Below, piece by piece: positions 16,877-25,202 of a stretch of 64,000 nucleotides of DNA. The translations under genes were made by a program, and so were the position numbers. The stretch is from CAVQGZ01 sp942491665 (GTDB lineage Bacteria; Actinomycetota; Actinomycetes; Jiangellales; Jiangellaceae), in NCBI GenBank assembly GCA_942491665.1, contig CALOBR010000005.1:124001-188000 (forward strand), written 5' to 3'. The notes beneath the pieces were generated by a model. That model did not search any database and was not told where the DNA came from. It was given only the letters and a program-made list of their open reading frames with translations. The first letter of the stretch is position 1. Each line of letters starts with the position of its first letter.

Positions 16877-17344
16877 ATGAACGACGCGAAGGCGCACGAG
16901 GGGGCCACACCCGCGCCCGGTCGTGTCGATCCAGTCGAGCCCCACCGCGGCCCGGCTGCGCGCTACCGGAGCTTTCGGCGCAGCCTGCGAGGGAACTCCT
17001 TGCTCGACCTGACGTGGCGCATAGGGGTGCTCACCGTCGGTGTGCTGGTGGTGGCCACCGGCGTCGCACTGCTGGCGCTCCCCGGACCCGGATGGGCGAC
17101 GATCTTCATCGGGCTGATGATCCTGGCCAGCGAGTTCGCCTGGGCCCGCGGCTCGCTGGACTGGGCCAAGGCACGGGCCGTCGCGGCACGCGACAGGGCG
17201 ATGGCCCCCGAGGTGCGCCGGCTGAACCAGGTGCTGGGAGTTGTGGTCCTCCTCGTCGCGCTCGCCACGGTGGTCTGGTACATGCAGCGCTACGGCTTCC
17301 CCGGCCCGATCGGCACCTGGCTGGAAGACGTCTGGAACACCTGA
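16877..17344 (+). CDS. PGPGW-domain membrane protein (TIGR02611-like)
   Basis: Encodes 155 residues from ATG 16877. An in-frame ATG at 16856 is possible but adds seven residues of no family character. After a 50-residue charged cytoplasmic N-terminus come two adjacent hydrophobic segments joined by the family hallmark LPGPGWATIFIGL, then a basic amphipathic region and a third hydrophobic segment near residue 115-135. The domain is common in Actinobacteria and in a few proteobacteria and its function is unknown. It is transcribed towards the tRNA-Val(CAC) gene 64 bp downstream. Confidence 0.8.
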   Translation: MNDAKAHEGATPAPGRVDPVEPHRGPAARYRSFRRSLRGNSLLDLTWRIGVLTVGVLVVATGVALLALPGPGWATIFIGLMILASEFAWARGSLDWAKARAVAARDRAMAPEVRRLNQVLGVVVLLVALATVVWYMQRYGFPGPIGTWLEDVWNT

Positions 17345-17387
17345 GGCCCGTCGACCCTCCTCGGACGTTGCCGGCCGCCCGGTCGGA

Positions 17388-17393
17388 TATCCT
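17388..17393 (+). promoter_or_regulatory. Candidate -10 of tRNA-Val(CAC)
   Basis: TATCCT, 15 nt upstream of the tRNA 5' end. A TTGCCG 14 bp further upstream is a poorly spaced -35. Confidence 0.35.
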
Positions 17394-17408
17394 TCTGCTT
17401 CCGCTGAC

Positions 17409-17480
17409 GGGCGATTAGCTCAGTGGGAGAGCGCCTCGTTCACACCGAGGAGGTCACTGGTTCGAAACCAGTATCGCCCA
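17409..17480 (+). tRNA. tRNA-Val (anticodon CAC), integration target
   Basis: A 72-nt cloverleaf. The acceptor GGGCGAT pairs with ATCGCCC, the anticodon stem CCTCG/CGAGG encloses TTCACAC, the T arm is ACTGG/CCAGT with loop TTCGAAA, and the discriminator is A. Its 3' 23 bases are repeated at 25318-25340, which marks it as the insertion site of the downstream element. The gene itself remains intact. Confidence 0.95.
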
Positions 17481-17482
17481 CC
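17460..17482 (+). repeat. Left attachment site (attL), 3' end of tRNA-Val
   Basis: This 23-bp segment covers the T loop, T stem 3' strand and acceptor 3' strand of tRNA-Val(CAC). It matches 25318-25340 with one mismatch (A at 17466 against C at 25324). The last 16 bases, from 17467, are identical. Confidence 0.8.
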
Positions 17483-17488
17483 CCATGA

Positions 17489-17508
17489 ACTCCCTGTTCA
17501 CAGGGGGT
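17489..17508 (+). terminator. Terminator after tRNA-Val(CAC)
   Basis: ACTCCCTG at 17489-17496 pairs with CAGGGGGT at 17501-17508 (8 bp, one G-U pair) around a TTCA loop. It is followed by CTATTTAT. It lies just inside the element. Confidence 0.55.
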
Positions 17509-17531
17509 CTATTTATGGCTGGTTCTCGCCG

Positions 17532-17574
17532 CGTGCCAGCCCCGTGCCAGAAGCGGCCACAGATCCCGTGCTAG
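17532..17574 (+). repeat. CGTGCCAG direct repeats near attL
   Basis: CGTGCCAG occurs at 17532-17539 and 17543-17550, with a one-base variant (CGTGCTAG) at 17567-17574. The same octamer forms both halves of the palindrome near attR, so these may be arm-type integrase or excisionase sites. Confidence 0.4.
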
Positions 17575-17633
17575 AACACCCGCAACGGGGACAGAACTAC
17601 ACAGATGTAACTCAGTTGCAGTAGCCTGCAGGC

Positions 17634-18017
17634 ATGCAGTCGGAGTCGGCCACGGAGCAGCCCCGAGGGCCTACGCGTGCCGTCCTTCGTGCCCGCCGAC
17701 GCAACCTCCGACGCGGCCGCTGCATGGATCATCCGGCCCGCGTCCTCATGCGGCACGCCTGGCGCACCTTCGACTCCGGAGGGCCCGTCCCCGGCGATTC
17801 GATGATCGACCACCTCGACCGGCTCCACAGCATCGAGGACTACGCCTTCCCCGAGATGGAGCTGCCGGCCGTCGAAGTCGACGAAGCCGAGCATGTGCAG
17901 CTTGTCGCCGCCGACCTTCAGCGTGAGCATGATCCGCCCCCTGAAGGTGTACGGCTTGCCATCACCCTCACGTCGGCACCGACGGCACCCCCGGCCCCGG
18001 TCGGGGTTGCTGCCTGA
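17634..18017 (+). CDS. Unrecognised small protein in the element
   Basis: A 127-codon frame. Codons from about 17700 to 17900 have mostly G/C third positions and encode an acidic, plausible segment (DHLDRLHSIEDYAFPEMELP). The first 30 residues are Arg-rich and the last 40 are Pro/Ala/Thr-rich with poorer codon use. The start may be ATG 17724 instead, and a frame change after 17900 is possible. The opposite strand is also open here. No family is recognised. The rest of 17509-18107 shows no other gene. Confidence 0.3.
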   Translation: MQSESATEQPRGPTRAVLRARRRNLRRGRCMDHPARVLMRHAWRTFDSGGPVPGDSMIDHLDRLHSIEDYAFPEMELPAVEVDEAEHVQLVAADLQREHDPPPEGVRLAITLTSAPTAPPAPVGVAA

Positions 18018-18107
18018 CGGCATCGCCCGGTCGATCCCTCGACCGTCCCGCGGCACCCCCTGACCATCTCACCCTCGATGGGCAGACCGGGGAAGTAGTT
18101 CATCACC

Positions 18108-18313
18108 ATGACCGAGAAGGTCACCCGCACATGGATGAATGTGCGCGAGGTTGCTGAAGACACCGGCCTCAGCGCGGCATCCGTCAGACGATCGCCGAGG
18201 GCAAGTTGCCCGCCTACCGCACCGGCCCGAAGGATCGCCTTCTGCGGATCCGTCGCGCCGACCTGGACAGGATCTTCACCCCGCTGCCGGCCGGGGGTGA
18301 GCAGCACCCATGA
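18108..18313 (+). pseudogene. xis: Frameshifted excisionase / helix-turn-helix gene
   Basis: The first frame gives WMNVREVAEDTGLSAASVR, the first helix-turn-helix part of the small MerR-like excisionase family that partners tyrosine integrases. The continuation is in the next frame: TIAEGKLPAYRTGPKDRLLR and then RIRRADLDRIFTPLP, ending at TGA 18311-18313. The break is near 18190, where the coding length is off by one base. Joined, the two parts make a normal protein of about 68 residues. The downstream Toprim-like gene begins in the same ATGA. As it stands the DNA-binding domain is cut in half, so it is most likely inactive. Confidence 0.72.
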
Positions 18314-19148
18314 GCAACCGCCCCCGCCTAACAGCAGGGGCCGCTACCGAGGTCAAGCAGACCGCCATCGACACGGCTGAATCGACCGACCTCGGTGCTG
18401 TTGCCCCTGTCCACGGACAGTCCCTCCTTCGCCGCGAGCTGCAGGCTCACGGCCTGCCCATGAACCAGCTCACGGTCCTGGCTCCGCAGAACGATCCGTT
18501 CCGCCTCGACGCCGAGGCGGGGCATCGTGTCGGATCCTGGCTCGCCGACACGGCCCGACGGGTCGGGCTCAGGGATCGAACGATCCACCTCCGCGGCCTG
18601 CACTGCAGGATCCTGGTCGAGTCGAAGCCGGATGGCTTGCCGTACACGAACACTGACAAGGACTGCAGTGGTTGCAGTCCAAGGCGGCGAAGGCGGCCCG
18701 CTGGCTCGGCTAGCTCGACTTCACCCAGGTGATCGACCAGCGCAACGCCGAACCAACCGTTCGCCGGTTCAAGCCGGCAGACCCCGAGTCGCTGATCACT
18801 GTGGGCCTCGAGCTCGACCTGCCCGACGTGGATGATCTCGAGCCGACCGTCGATGTTCGTGGGTTCAACCCTGAGCAGCCCTACCGGATCGTCATGGCGG
18901 GGGAGAAGTCGAGCCTCGACCCCATTCTTGCTCCGCTCGCCGATCAGCACCGGGCAGACCTGTACCTGCCCACGGGCGAGATGAGCGACACGCTCAGTTA
19001 CCGGCTGGCCGCGGACGCTGCCAGCGACGGCAGACCCCTGGTTGTCCTCTACTTCGCCGACTGCGATCCAGCCGGCTGGCAGATGCCGGTCAGTGTCGCG
19101 AGGAAGCTGCAGGCGTTCCAGGTCGGACACTTCAGCAACCTGGACGTC
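18310..19148 (+). pseudogene. Toprim-domain (topoisomerase VI A-like) gene, frameshifted and truncated
   Basis: The first frame begins MSNRPRLTAG and carries LTVLAPQNDPFRLDAEAGHR and then KPDGLPYTNTDKD. At about 18664 the reading shifts by one base, continuing QWLQSKAAKAARWLG, then a TAG (18711-18713) where the sequence context suggests Tyr, then LDFTQVIDQRNAEP. The C-terminal half contains VMAGEKSS and VVLYFADCDPAGW, the Glu and Asp-x-Asp pattern of a Toprim fold like that of Spo11/topoisomerase VI subunit A. From ancestry I infer a nucleic-acid enzyme of mobile elements. After HFSNLDV the sequence changes without a stop into an acyltransferase, so the native end is lost. Confidence 0.68.
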
Positions 19149-20626
19149 GAGGAACAGATCTACCTCGTGATGCTGGGCGTTGTCGTGATGGCCATGGCCA
19201 CCGGGCGACGACGGGTGCGCCGAGTCGCGCTTGTTCTCGCCGTCGCGTCGACCGTCTGGATGGCCTGGCTGTCGCTGCGCTCGGGGTTCCCCGTACCGAA
19301 CGACCCCAGCCGGGTCTACGACGGCACTGACACCCACGCGATGGGGCTGCTCGTGGGGGCTGCACTGGCCACCGTGTGGGCTCCGTGGCGCCGTTGGTCG
19401 CCCGGGGCCTCGCGGCTGTCACGAACGCGGATCCCGCAGCCCGGCGCGGCGGTGGTGATCGACGTTGCGGGCGTTCTCGGCCTGGTCGGCGTCGGCTGCT
19501 TCCGCCTGCGGGTGGGCGAGTTCTTCGACTTCCTGTACCGGGGCGGGTTCTTGGTGCTGGCTTTGCTGACAGCGCTCGGCCTGGCCGCACTGGCGAATCC
19601 GGCCGGTGTGCTCGGCCAGATCATGTCCGTGCAGCCGCTTCGCCATATCGGCGAACGGTCCTACGGCATCTACCTGTGGCACTGGCCGGTGTTCATGGTG
19701 ACCAGGCCCGGGTTCGAGCTGCCCTTCGATGGAGCCCCCGCGGTACTGCTGCGGGTGGGCATCACCCTGCTGCTGGCGGAGGCGTCCTACCGGTTGGTGG
19801 AGATGCCGATCCGACGGGGAGCGATCGCTGTGTCGCTGCGGAAGGCACGAGAAAGCACGCCTGTGGGTCGCGCCGCAGCGGTCCGCGTCGTCGCGGTGAC
19901 ACTCACGCTCGCACTTGTGGTGTGGACGGTCGGAGTGGGTCTCTACCGGGCGCCGGCGCAGCCTTCCACCCCGAGCGAGGTCACCGTGGCCACCTCCGGG
20001 GCCGAAGGGACGCAGGCAAACGGTCCCTCTGCTGACGGTCGGGCTCGCGAGGCTGAGCGCCAGCCGATCCGGAGCCCATCACCGACCCCTTCCTCGCCCG
20101 CCACCCCGACGCCCAGCCCGGACGGGACTCCCGGCGGCAACGACAAGCCGAACCAGGGCAGCGCCGAGCGGACCGAGCCGAAGCGCACAACCTCGGCGGA
20201 GGCGCCCAGCCCGGCGGCAAGCGGTCGTGACCTGTCCGTCTTCGGCGACTCGGTGGTCTAGGGCGCCAGGGCGAACCTGCGCGAGTCCGGCGCCAAGGTC
20301 AAGGCCGGCGGGTCGCTCCGGGACACCGTTGTGCTCCATGTCGGGAACAATGGCCCGAGTGCCGAGCGCGACTTGCAGTCGCTCCTCGACGACTTGCCCG
20401 GACGATCGGTGGTGCTGGTCAACCTTCTGGTACCCGCACCTGGGAGGCCCACAACGACAGGCTGTTCGCCCGGCTGGCCCAAGGCAACGCTAACGTTGCG
20501 GTCATCGACTGGACCTCCGTCGGCCGCGCAAACCCGTCATGGCTCTACGACGACCGCATCCACCTGGTCGCGCCCGACGGACGCGAGGGCTACGCCCGGT
20601 GGCTACTCAAGACCGTCACGCGCTAG
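19149..20626 (+). pseudogene. Acyltransferase-3 / SGNH (OafA-like) remnant lacking its N-terminal half
   Basis: From EEQIYLV onward the frame matches the second half of O-acyltransferases that modify cell-surface glycans: several membrane helices, RVYDGTDTHAMGLLVGAALA, and HIGERSYGIYLWHWPVF. A Pro/Ser/Thr-rich linker follows, then the SGNH part with DLSVFGDSVV. Directly after this lies a TAG at 20259-20261. The frame goes on (SLRDTVVLHVGNNGP) with an apparent internal deletion. A shift near 20435 leads to TWEAHNDRLFARLAQGNANV and IHLVAPDGREGYARWLLK up to TAG 20624. The N-terminal catalytic His region is missing, so it cannot function. Confidence 0.72.
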
Positions 20627-21189
20627 CGGCGGGCGTTGTAGATGGGGCCGCCGGCGTCGGCGTAGGCCTGCAGCACGGCCGCCGCATCGGGACGCAAGAC
20701 CTCGAGGTGCACGGCGACTCCCCGCTGGTGCAGCGCCGCAACCCAGGCGGGCGGTTTGGGACCCTCGTCGAAGCCGATAGCGCGGGCGTCGCCATCGGTG
20801 GCGCCGCAGACCAGGGTGTGCACACCCGACCACACCACCGCTCCCAGGCACATCGTGCACGGCTCAACACTGGAGACCAGCTCGTAGGGTCCACCCGGTG
20901 CGACGGCCAGGTCATGGCAGCCGAGGTCGGCCTGCGCGAGCTGGAGCGCGACCATCTCGGCGTGGGCGGTGGAGTTGGCCTCAGCGACGACCACGTTCAC
21001 GCCCACGGACCGCACCGCACCGGTGATCGTCGCTATGACGGCAGCCGCGAAGGGCCCGCCGGTGCCGTGGATGACGTTGCGGCGAGCCAGGTCAATGACG
21101 TAGCGCATCCGGTCCTGGCGGGTGGGCAGGTATGACACCGCCCTCTCGCCCACCCACGCGGGCAGGATGATCTCGACCCGTTCACGCAC
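20623..21189 (-). CDS. Nucleoside/guanine deaminase-like cytidine deaminase-fold enzyme
   Basis: From GTG 21189 the protein has 188 residues. The zinc site is complete: HAE at about 76-78 and PCTMC at 110-114, with RMRYVIDLARRNVIHGTGGP before it, as in guanine deaminase and related nucleoside deaminases. Upstream the frame stays open to 21579, but that part is low-complexity and unlike the family. An ATG at 21108 would cut into the domain. It is one of three genes in the element without visible damage. Its stop overlaps the stop of the acyltransferase remnant on the other strand. Substrate (guanine, adenine or cytosine derivative) is not decided. Confidence 0.75.
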   Translation of the reverse strand: MRERVEIILPAWVGERAVSYLPTRQDRMRYVIDLARRNVIHGTGGPFAAAVIATITGAVRSVGVNVVVAEANSTAHAEMVALQLAQADLGCHDLAVAPGGPYELVSSVEPCTMCLGAVVWSGVHTLVCGATDGDARAIGFDEGPKPPAWVAALHQRGVAVHLEVLRPDAAAVLQAYADAGGPIYNARR

Positions 21190-21575
21190 CTGTGCAGCCT
21201 GCCACGGCACCGTGGTGTCACCCACAAGGAGCACTGACCCGCCCCCATCGTGCGTCGACCCTGAAGCGGCCCGAGCGATAGCCTCCCTTGGCGACGGCTC
21301 CGTAGGTGGCGAAGACCTGCCTGGTGAAGACATTGCGCCGGTCTCGATCGACGTGTCGGTGGTTGGTCCACGTGCCGGCCGAGGGGGTCGGTGGTGCGCG
21401 AGGGTGTACCACGTGGCGGACCCGACAGAACCGGGTGGCCGGTCGATGAGGGAGCCGGCGGTAGCCGGACTTGACCGAATCACGACCTTGGCTGCCGGGT
21501 CATCGCCCACTGGTGCGACATGGACATGGCTGGTGCGATGGCTCAGATGGGGGGCGGCACCGGGCTGAGCGGTGG
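21190..21575. other. 386-bp stretch without a recognised gene
   Basis: Open frames exist on both strands, but none has convincing codon bias or a known domain. A minus-strand segment reads FTRQVFATYGAVAKGGYRSG and may be a gene scrap. It probably also holds the deaminase promoter. Confidence 0.4.
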
Positions 21576-21923
21576 TCACGCTCCGTCGAGCTCGCTCTGA
21601 CGGGCGACGACGATTCCGGTCACCGCCTGATCGGGTAGCGGGTTCTCCACGGTGAACCTCACCGTGCCCTTCGATACCGAGAAGCCGTGCAGCTGATCGC
21701 GCACCGGATCGATCGCTGCGGGGCTGAAGGGGTAGATGGCCAGGTGGGTATCCCAGGCGTTGAAGCCCAGCAGGGGCCGGCCGCGGTAGCGAAGCGCGGG
21801 CACGCCGTAGCTCATGCCCTGCTCAGCCTCGGGTGCGGCGTCCATGGCAAGGTCAAGGACGTGCTGCAGCGCCGAGCCGCGGGCCTCGTCCTGACCGGCG
21901 ATCAGATCATCAACAGTGCCCAC
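21576..21923 (-). CDS. DUF1801 / YdhG-like small protein
   Basis: Encodes 115 residues from GTG 21923 (a TTG at 21941 is an alternative). The pattern GVPALRYRGRPLLGFNAWDT, then HLAIYPFSPAAI, SKGTVRF and NPLPDQAV, matches the DUF1801 (YdhG-type) family. That family is a small alpha-beta fold sometimes described as iron chaperone or polyhydroxyalkanoate-related, with no firm function. Codon use is normal for the host, and there is no sign of decay. It follows the lipoprotein gene on the minus strand with 37 bp between. Confidence 0.7.
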   Translation of the reverse strand: MGTVDDLIAGQDEARGSALQHVLDLAMDAAPEAEQGMSYGVPALRYRGRPLLGFNAWDTHLAIYPFSPAAIDPVRDQLHGFSVSKGTVRFTVENPLPDQAVTGIVVARQSELDGA

Positions 21924-21960
21924 ACCGTAGATGGTAGGCAACGCGGCCGGCGGCGGGGCC

Positions 21961-22560
21961 TCAGAGGCTGTCGACGACCGCCTCAGCCACGGTGACGAGC
22001 CCGTCCTGCACCACCTCGGCCGGCGGCGGCTCGTTCTGCACGAAGAAGGCCTGGATCGCCACCTGCACAGCGGTGCCGTCGGCAAGCAGGACGTTCAGGT
22101 CGGCCTCATTGATGATGAACGCCTCCGCGCCCAGGTCGTCGATCTCTTCGAACGGAACGTCTTGCTGCTCGAGGTCGCGACGGGCCTGGTAGCTGTCCTC
22201 CGTCGAGACCTGTACCAGCAGGCCCTCGCCCTCCGCGCCGTCGACGGGCACGGTGCAGAAGGCGCGCGCCTCCGTTCCTTGAGCCTCCCCGAAGGTCAGC
22301 ATGTCGTCGAAGGCCGCAGTCAGATCCACGGACGTCACGGTGGCGCAGAGCCCGGCGGCTGCGGTGTCGTCCGAGGATGACCCCTCGTTGGCCGCCTCCG
22401 CGTTCTCCTCACCCTCGGCCGCCTGCTCCTCGGTTGCCGCAGGCTCCTGCTCGGTCGTCGCGGTCTCGTCGTCCCCGCCACACGAGGCGGTGAGCAGACC
22501 GGCAACAAGCAGCGGCGCCGCGGCAGCGGCGCGAAGCGGTCGTCGTGACCTTCTCGTCAT
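21961..22560 (-). CDS. Secreted lipoprotein of unknown function
   Basis: Encodes 199 residues. A twin-Arg-containing basic start (MTRRSRRPLR), a hydrophobic stretch and the lipobox LTASC put the lipidated cysteine at residue 27. An acidic Glu/Ala/Thr-rich linker to about residue 70 follows, then a compact domain with two cysteines (GLCATV and RAFCTVPV) that may form a disulfide. A strong ribosome binding site (GGAGAGGAG) precedes the ATG by a few bases. It lies between the ATPase remnant and the DUF1801 gene. The C-terminal domain is not one I recognise; DUF3558-like lipoproteins are a possible comparison. Confidence 0.72.
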   Translation of the reverse strand: MTRRSRRPLRAAAAAPLLVAGLLTASCGGDDETATTEQEPAATEEQAAEGEENAEAANEGSSSDDTAAAGLCATVTSVDLTAAFDDMLTFGEAQGTEARAFCTVPVDGAEGEGLLVQVSTEDSYQARRDLEQQDVPFEEIDDLGAEAFIINEADLNVLLADGTAVQVAIQAFFVQNEPPPAEVVQDGLVTVAEAVVDSL

Positions 22561-22630
22561 GACTCTCCTCTCCGGCGTTCACGGGGGCAGTTCCTGGACG
22601 CTGGACACTAGTGAGACGGGTACGATCCGG

Positions 22631-23768
22631 CTAGCGGGATGAGCGCGGTTGCCGACTGGACCGAACGGGCCTGACGCGACCCGCCACAGCCTGCTCACCC
22701 TGCGGGCACTGACGAACGACGGCGACGCATACCCATGCCTGCAGGTCGATAAGCGCGGACTCGAAGACGACATGGAAGAACGGCAGGTAGGTGAACAGCA
22801 CCTGCAGCCCGACCATCGCGGTCATGCCGCCCAGCAGCGCTGGGTTGCTGAACAGTCCGACCGCGAGCAAGGACTTCGTGAGCGACCGGCAGTTGAGCAG
22901 GTACGCGGTCTCGACCATGACGAGCACGTTGACGGCGACGGTGCGGGCCTCAGCCGTGGTTGCTCGCCTCGCCAGCTCGTACTCGAACAGGCCGAACGCG
23001 CCGACGACCATGAGCACTGACACGAGCAGGATCCGCTCGGCGGGCACGCGCGTCAGGATGGGCTGGTCGGGGTCGCGAGGTCGGCGGTTCGTGATGCCGG
23101 CTCGTTCGGCTCGAACACCAGCATGAGCCCGAGCAGCAGCGCGATGGTCATGTTGATCCACAGCACCTGAACCGGCAGAACCGGCAAGGTCGCGCCGAGC
23201 ACGATCGCGGTGAGAATCACCAACCCCTCACCGAGGTTGGTGGGAGGGTCCAGGTGACGAACTTCGTGATGTTGTCGTAGACGCCGGGACCTTCCTCCGC
23301 GGCCGCCTCGATGGAGGCGAAGTTGTCGTCGGTGAGCACCATCGCGCTGGCGTCCTTGGCCACCTCGGTGCCTGCCTGGCCCATGGCGATACCGATGTCG
23401 GCTTGCCGTAGGGCGGGCGCGTCGTCGACGCCGTCGCCCGTCATGGCGACGACCTGGTTCTGTGCCTGCAGTGTCTCGACCAGGCGCAGCTTGTGCTCGG
23501 GCGTGACACGAGCCAGCACGTTGGCCGAGCGGGCCGTCGCTGCGAACTCCGCATCGGTGAGCTCGCGTGGTTGAGCCCCCGTCGCCGCGACGGGCTCCTC
23601 GCCGTCGCGGGCGAGGCCGATCTCTGCAGCTATCGTCCGAGCGGTCGCGGCGTGGTCGCCCGTGATCATCTTGACCTCGATGCCCGCGCGGTGGCACGTG
23701 CGGATCGCCTCCATCGCCTCCGGTCGCGGCGGATCGTGCATGCCGACCAGGCCGAGCAGTGTGAGGGG
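22631..23768 (-). pseudogene. P-type cation ATPase remnant in three reading frames
   Basis: Read on the minus strand, the first piece (23768 to about 23245) starts in mid-protein with LTLLGLVGM and DPPRPEAMEAI. It carries the P-domain motifs TGDHAATARTIAAEIGL and AMTGDGVDDAPALRQADIG. A frameshift follows at TWTLPPTS. The second frame reads LGEGLVILTAIVLGATLPV and LLLGLMLVFEPNEPA. A further shift near 23100 leads to RRPRDPDQPILTRV and RSLTKSLLAVGLFSNPALLG. The actuator domain and the DKTGT phosphorylation site are absent, and the C-terminus is shortened. It came from a PMA1/calcium-type transporter and is dead. Confidence 0.8.
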
Positions 23769-23848
23769 GAGTAGTCGTCGGTGGCGTTGGACGAGCAGCC
23801 GGTGGCGGCTATGGCGAGGACGGCGACAGCGACGAGGATCGGGCGCAT
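23769..23848 (-). pseudogene. Truncated lipoprotein start joined to the ATPase remnant
   Basis: From ATG 23848 the minus strand encodes MRPILVAVAVLAIAATGC, a complete lipoprotein signal with lipobox, then SSNATDDYSP. After that the DNA becomes P-type ATPase sequence in another frame. The rest of the lipoprotein is gone. This is a recombination joint between two unrelated genes. Nothing is recognised between 23849 and 24042. Confidence 0.55.
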
Positions 23849-24042
23849 GGGGTGGTGTACCCGGCTGGGGTGGCAGCAAAACGCCGGTGAGACAACGAAC
23901 CCCCAGAGGCGGACTGGCGCCGCACCGGGGGTGCGTGTCGCGGTCGCCAACGTCTTGGTCTCCGGCGTTGCAGCTGCACCACCGAGTCGGCGAGGTCACA
24001 AGCGACGGATGCTTGGGCGAGAGGCCGATGGTCGATCGTCTT

Positions 24043-25183
24043 CTAGGCGTGCTTCCGCAGCGGCACCACGTCGCCTGCGGCGAGTTCAGACAACGCGTCG
24101 GCGATGGCCCGGTCACGGTCCTGGGCGGCATGCTGGTAGATCAGCGCAGCGTCAGGGGTGGAGTTGCCCGAGCCTCGACATGAGCTCCTTCAGCGTGGCC
24201 CCTGTGGCTGCTGCGAGGGTTGCCCCGGTGTGCCGAAGGTCGTGCCAGCGCAGATCCGGCCGACCAGCCTTCTCGCGGGCGGGGTAGAACCACTTGTCGA
24301 CCGTGGATGGAGCGAGGTGCCCACCGCTGCGGGAGGCGAACAGCAACGCATCCTGCTGCGGCCCGGTGTGGCGGGTGAGGTGATCCACGACCATCGGCGC
24401 GGGATGCGGTGGGATCGCGACGGTGCGAACCCCTGCATCCGACTTCGGTCTCCCCACAACGTAGGTGCCGCCGACGCGGGTGACGCCGCGGGTGATCTCC
24501 ACACTCATGCCGTCGGGGGTGAAGTCCTTCCGCCGCAGTTCGGTGATCTCACCGAACCGCAGCCCCGCCCACGAGGCGAGCAGAACCATGAGCCGGTACT
24601 TGTCTGGGGCCTGCTCCGTGATCACCTTCAGCTCGGCGAGCGTCGCAGGCTTGATCCGCTTCTGCCGCGGATGGGAGCCGGCTTTGTCGATGCGGCACGG
24701 GTTCGACGGCAGCAAGTCGTCCTTCACCGCGGTGGAGAGGATTGTCTTCAGCAAGCTGTAGGCGTGGGCCTTCATCGTGGGCCCGGTCGCGACCTTCGCG
24801 TGCCACGCCCGAACCATCACCGGGCTGATCGTGTTGATCGGATGCCCGCCCAGCGTCGGCAAGATCACGTTGTCGAGCAGGTTGCGGTAGTGCTGCTCGG
24901 TGCCGGGCTTCACTGACCGGCCGCTCATCCAGGTGGCCGCGTACTCAGTCAGCGTGGGGGTGGATGCGACCTCCGCGACATGCACGGCAAGCCGTACTGC
25001 TGGGGGAGTCCACTTCCCCTGAACCAAGAGGGCCTGCTCGGTCGCGAGCCATCCGCGGGCATCCGTCTTCGTGGCGAACGTGGTTCCAGCGGTGTGCGTT
25101 GCTCCGTCGGGCCCGGTGTAGCGGGCTTGTACCCTGGCCGACGGCAGAACCCTCACTGAGCCGAAGGCGGATCGCTTGCCCAT
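24043..25183 (-). pseudogene. int: Tyrosine integrase with a frameshift before the catalytic Tyr
   Basis: The start ATG 25183 has a good ribosome binding site (AGGAGAGG). The first 339 residues look normal: N-terminal AP2-like and SAM-like DNA-binding domains, then the catalytic domain with R209 in AGLRFGEITEL and H314-x-x-R317 in HDLRHTGATLAA. At LMSRLG the expected next residues HSTPDAALIYQHAAQ are present in the neighbouring frame, ending at TAG 24043-24045. One extra base at 24164-24165 instead gives QLHP and a stop at 24152. The nucleophilic tyrosine is therefore not translated. Restored, the protein would have 379 residues. It sits beside attR, as expected for an element integrase. Confidence 0.85.
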
Positions 25184-25202
25184 GTACCTCTCCTGTGGTC
25201 GA

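Noticed and set aside
18108..18313. Programmed frameshift in the excisionase-like gene
   Set aside because: No slippery heptamer is evident at the break, and the integrase and other genes in the element are also broken, so decay is simpler.
21190..21579. N-terminal extension of the deaminase
   Set aside because: Low-complexity sequence without family similarity; the cytidine-deaminase fold is complete from 21189.
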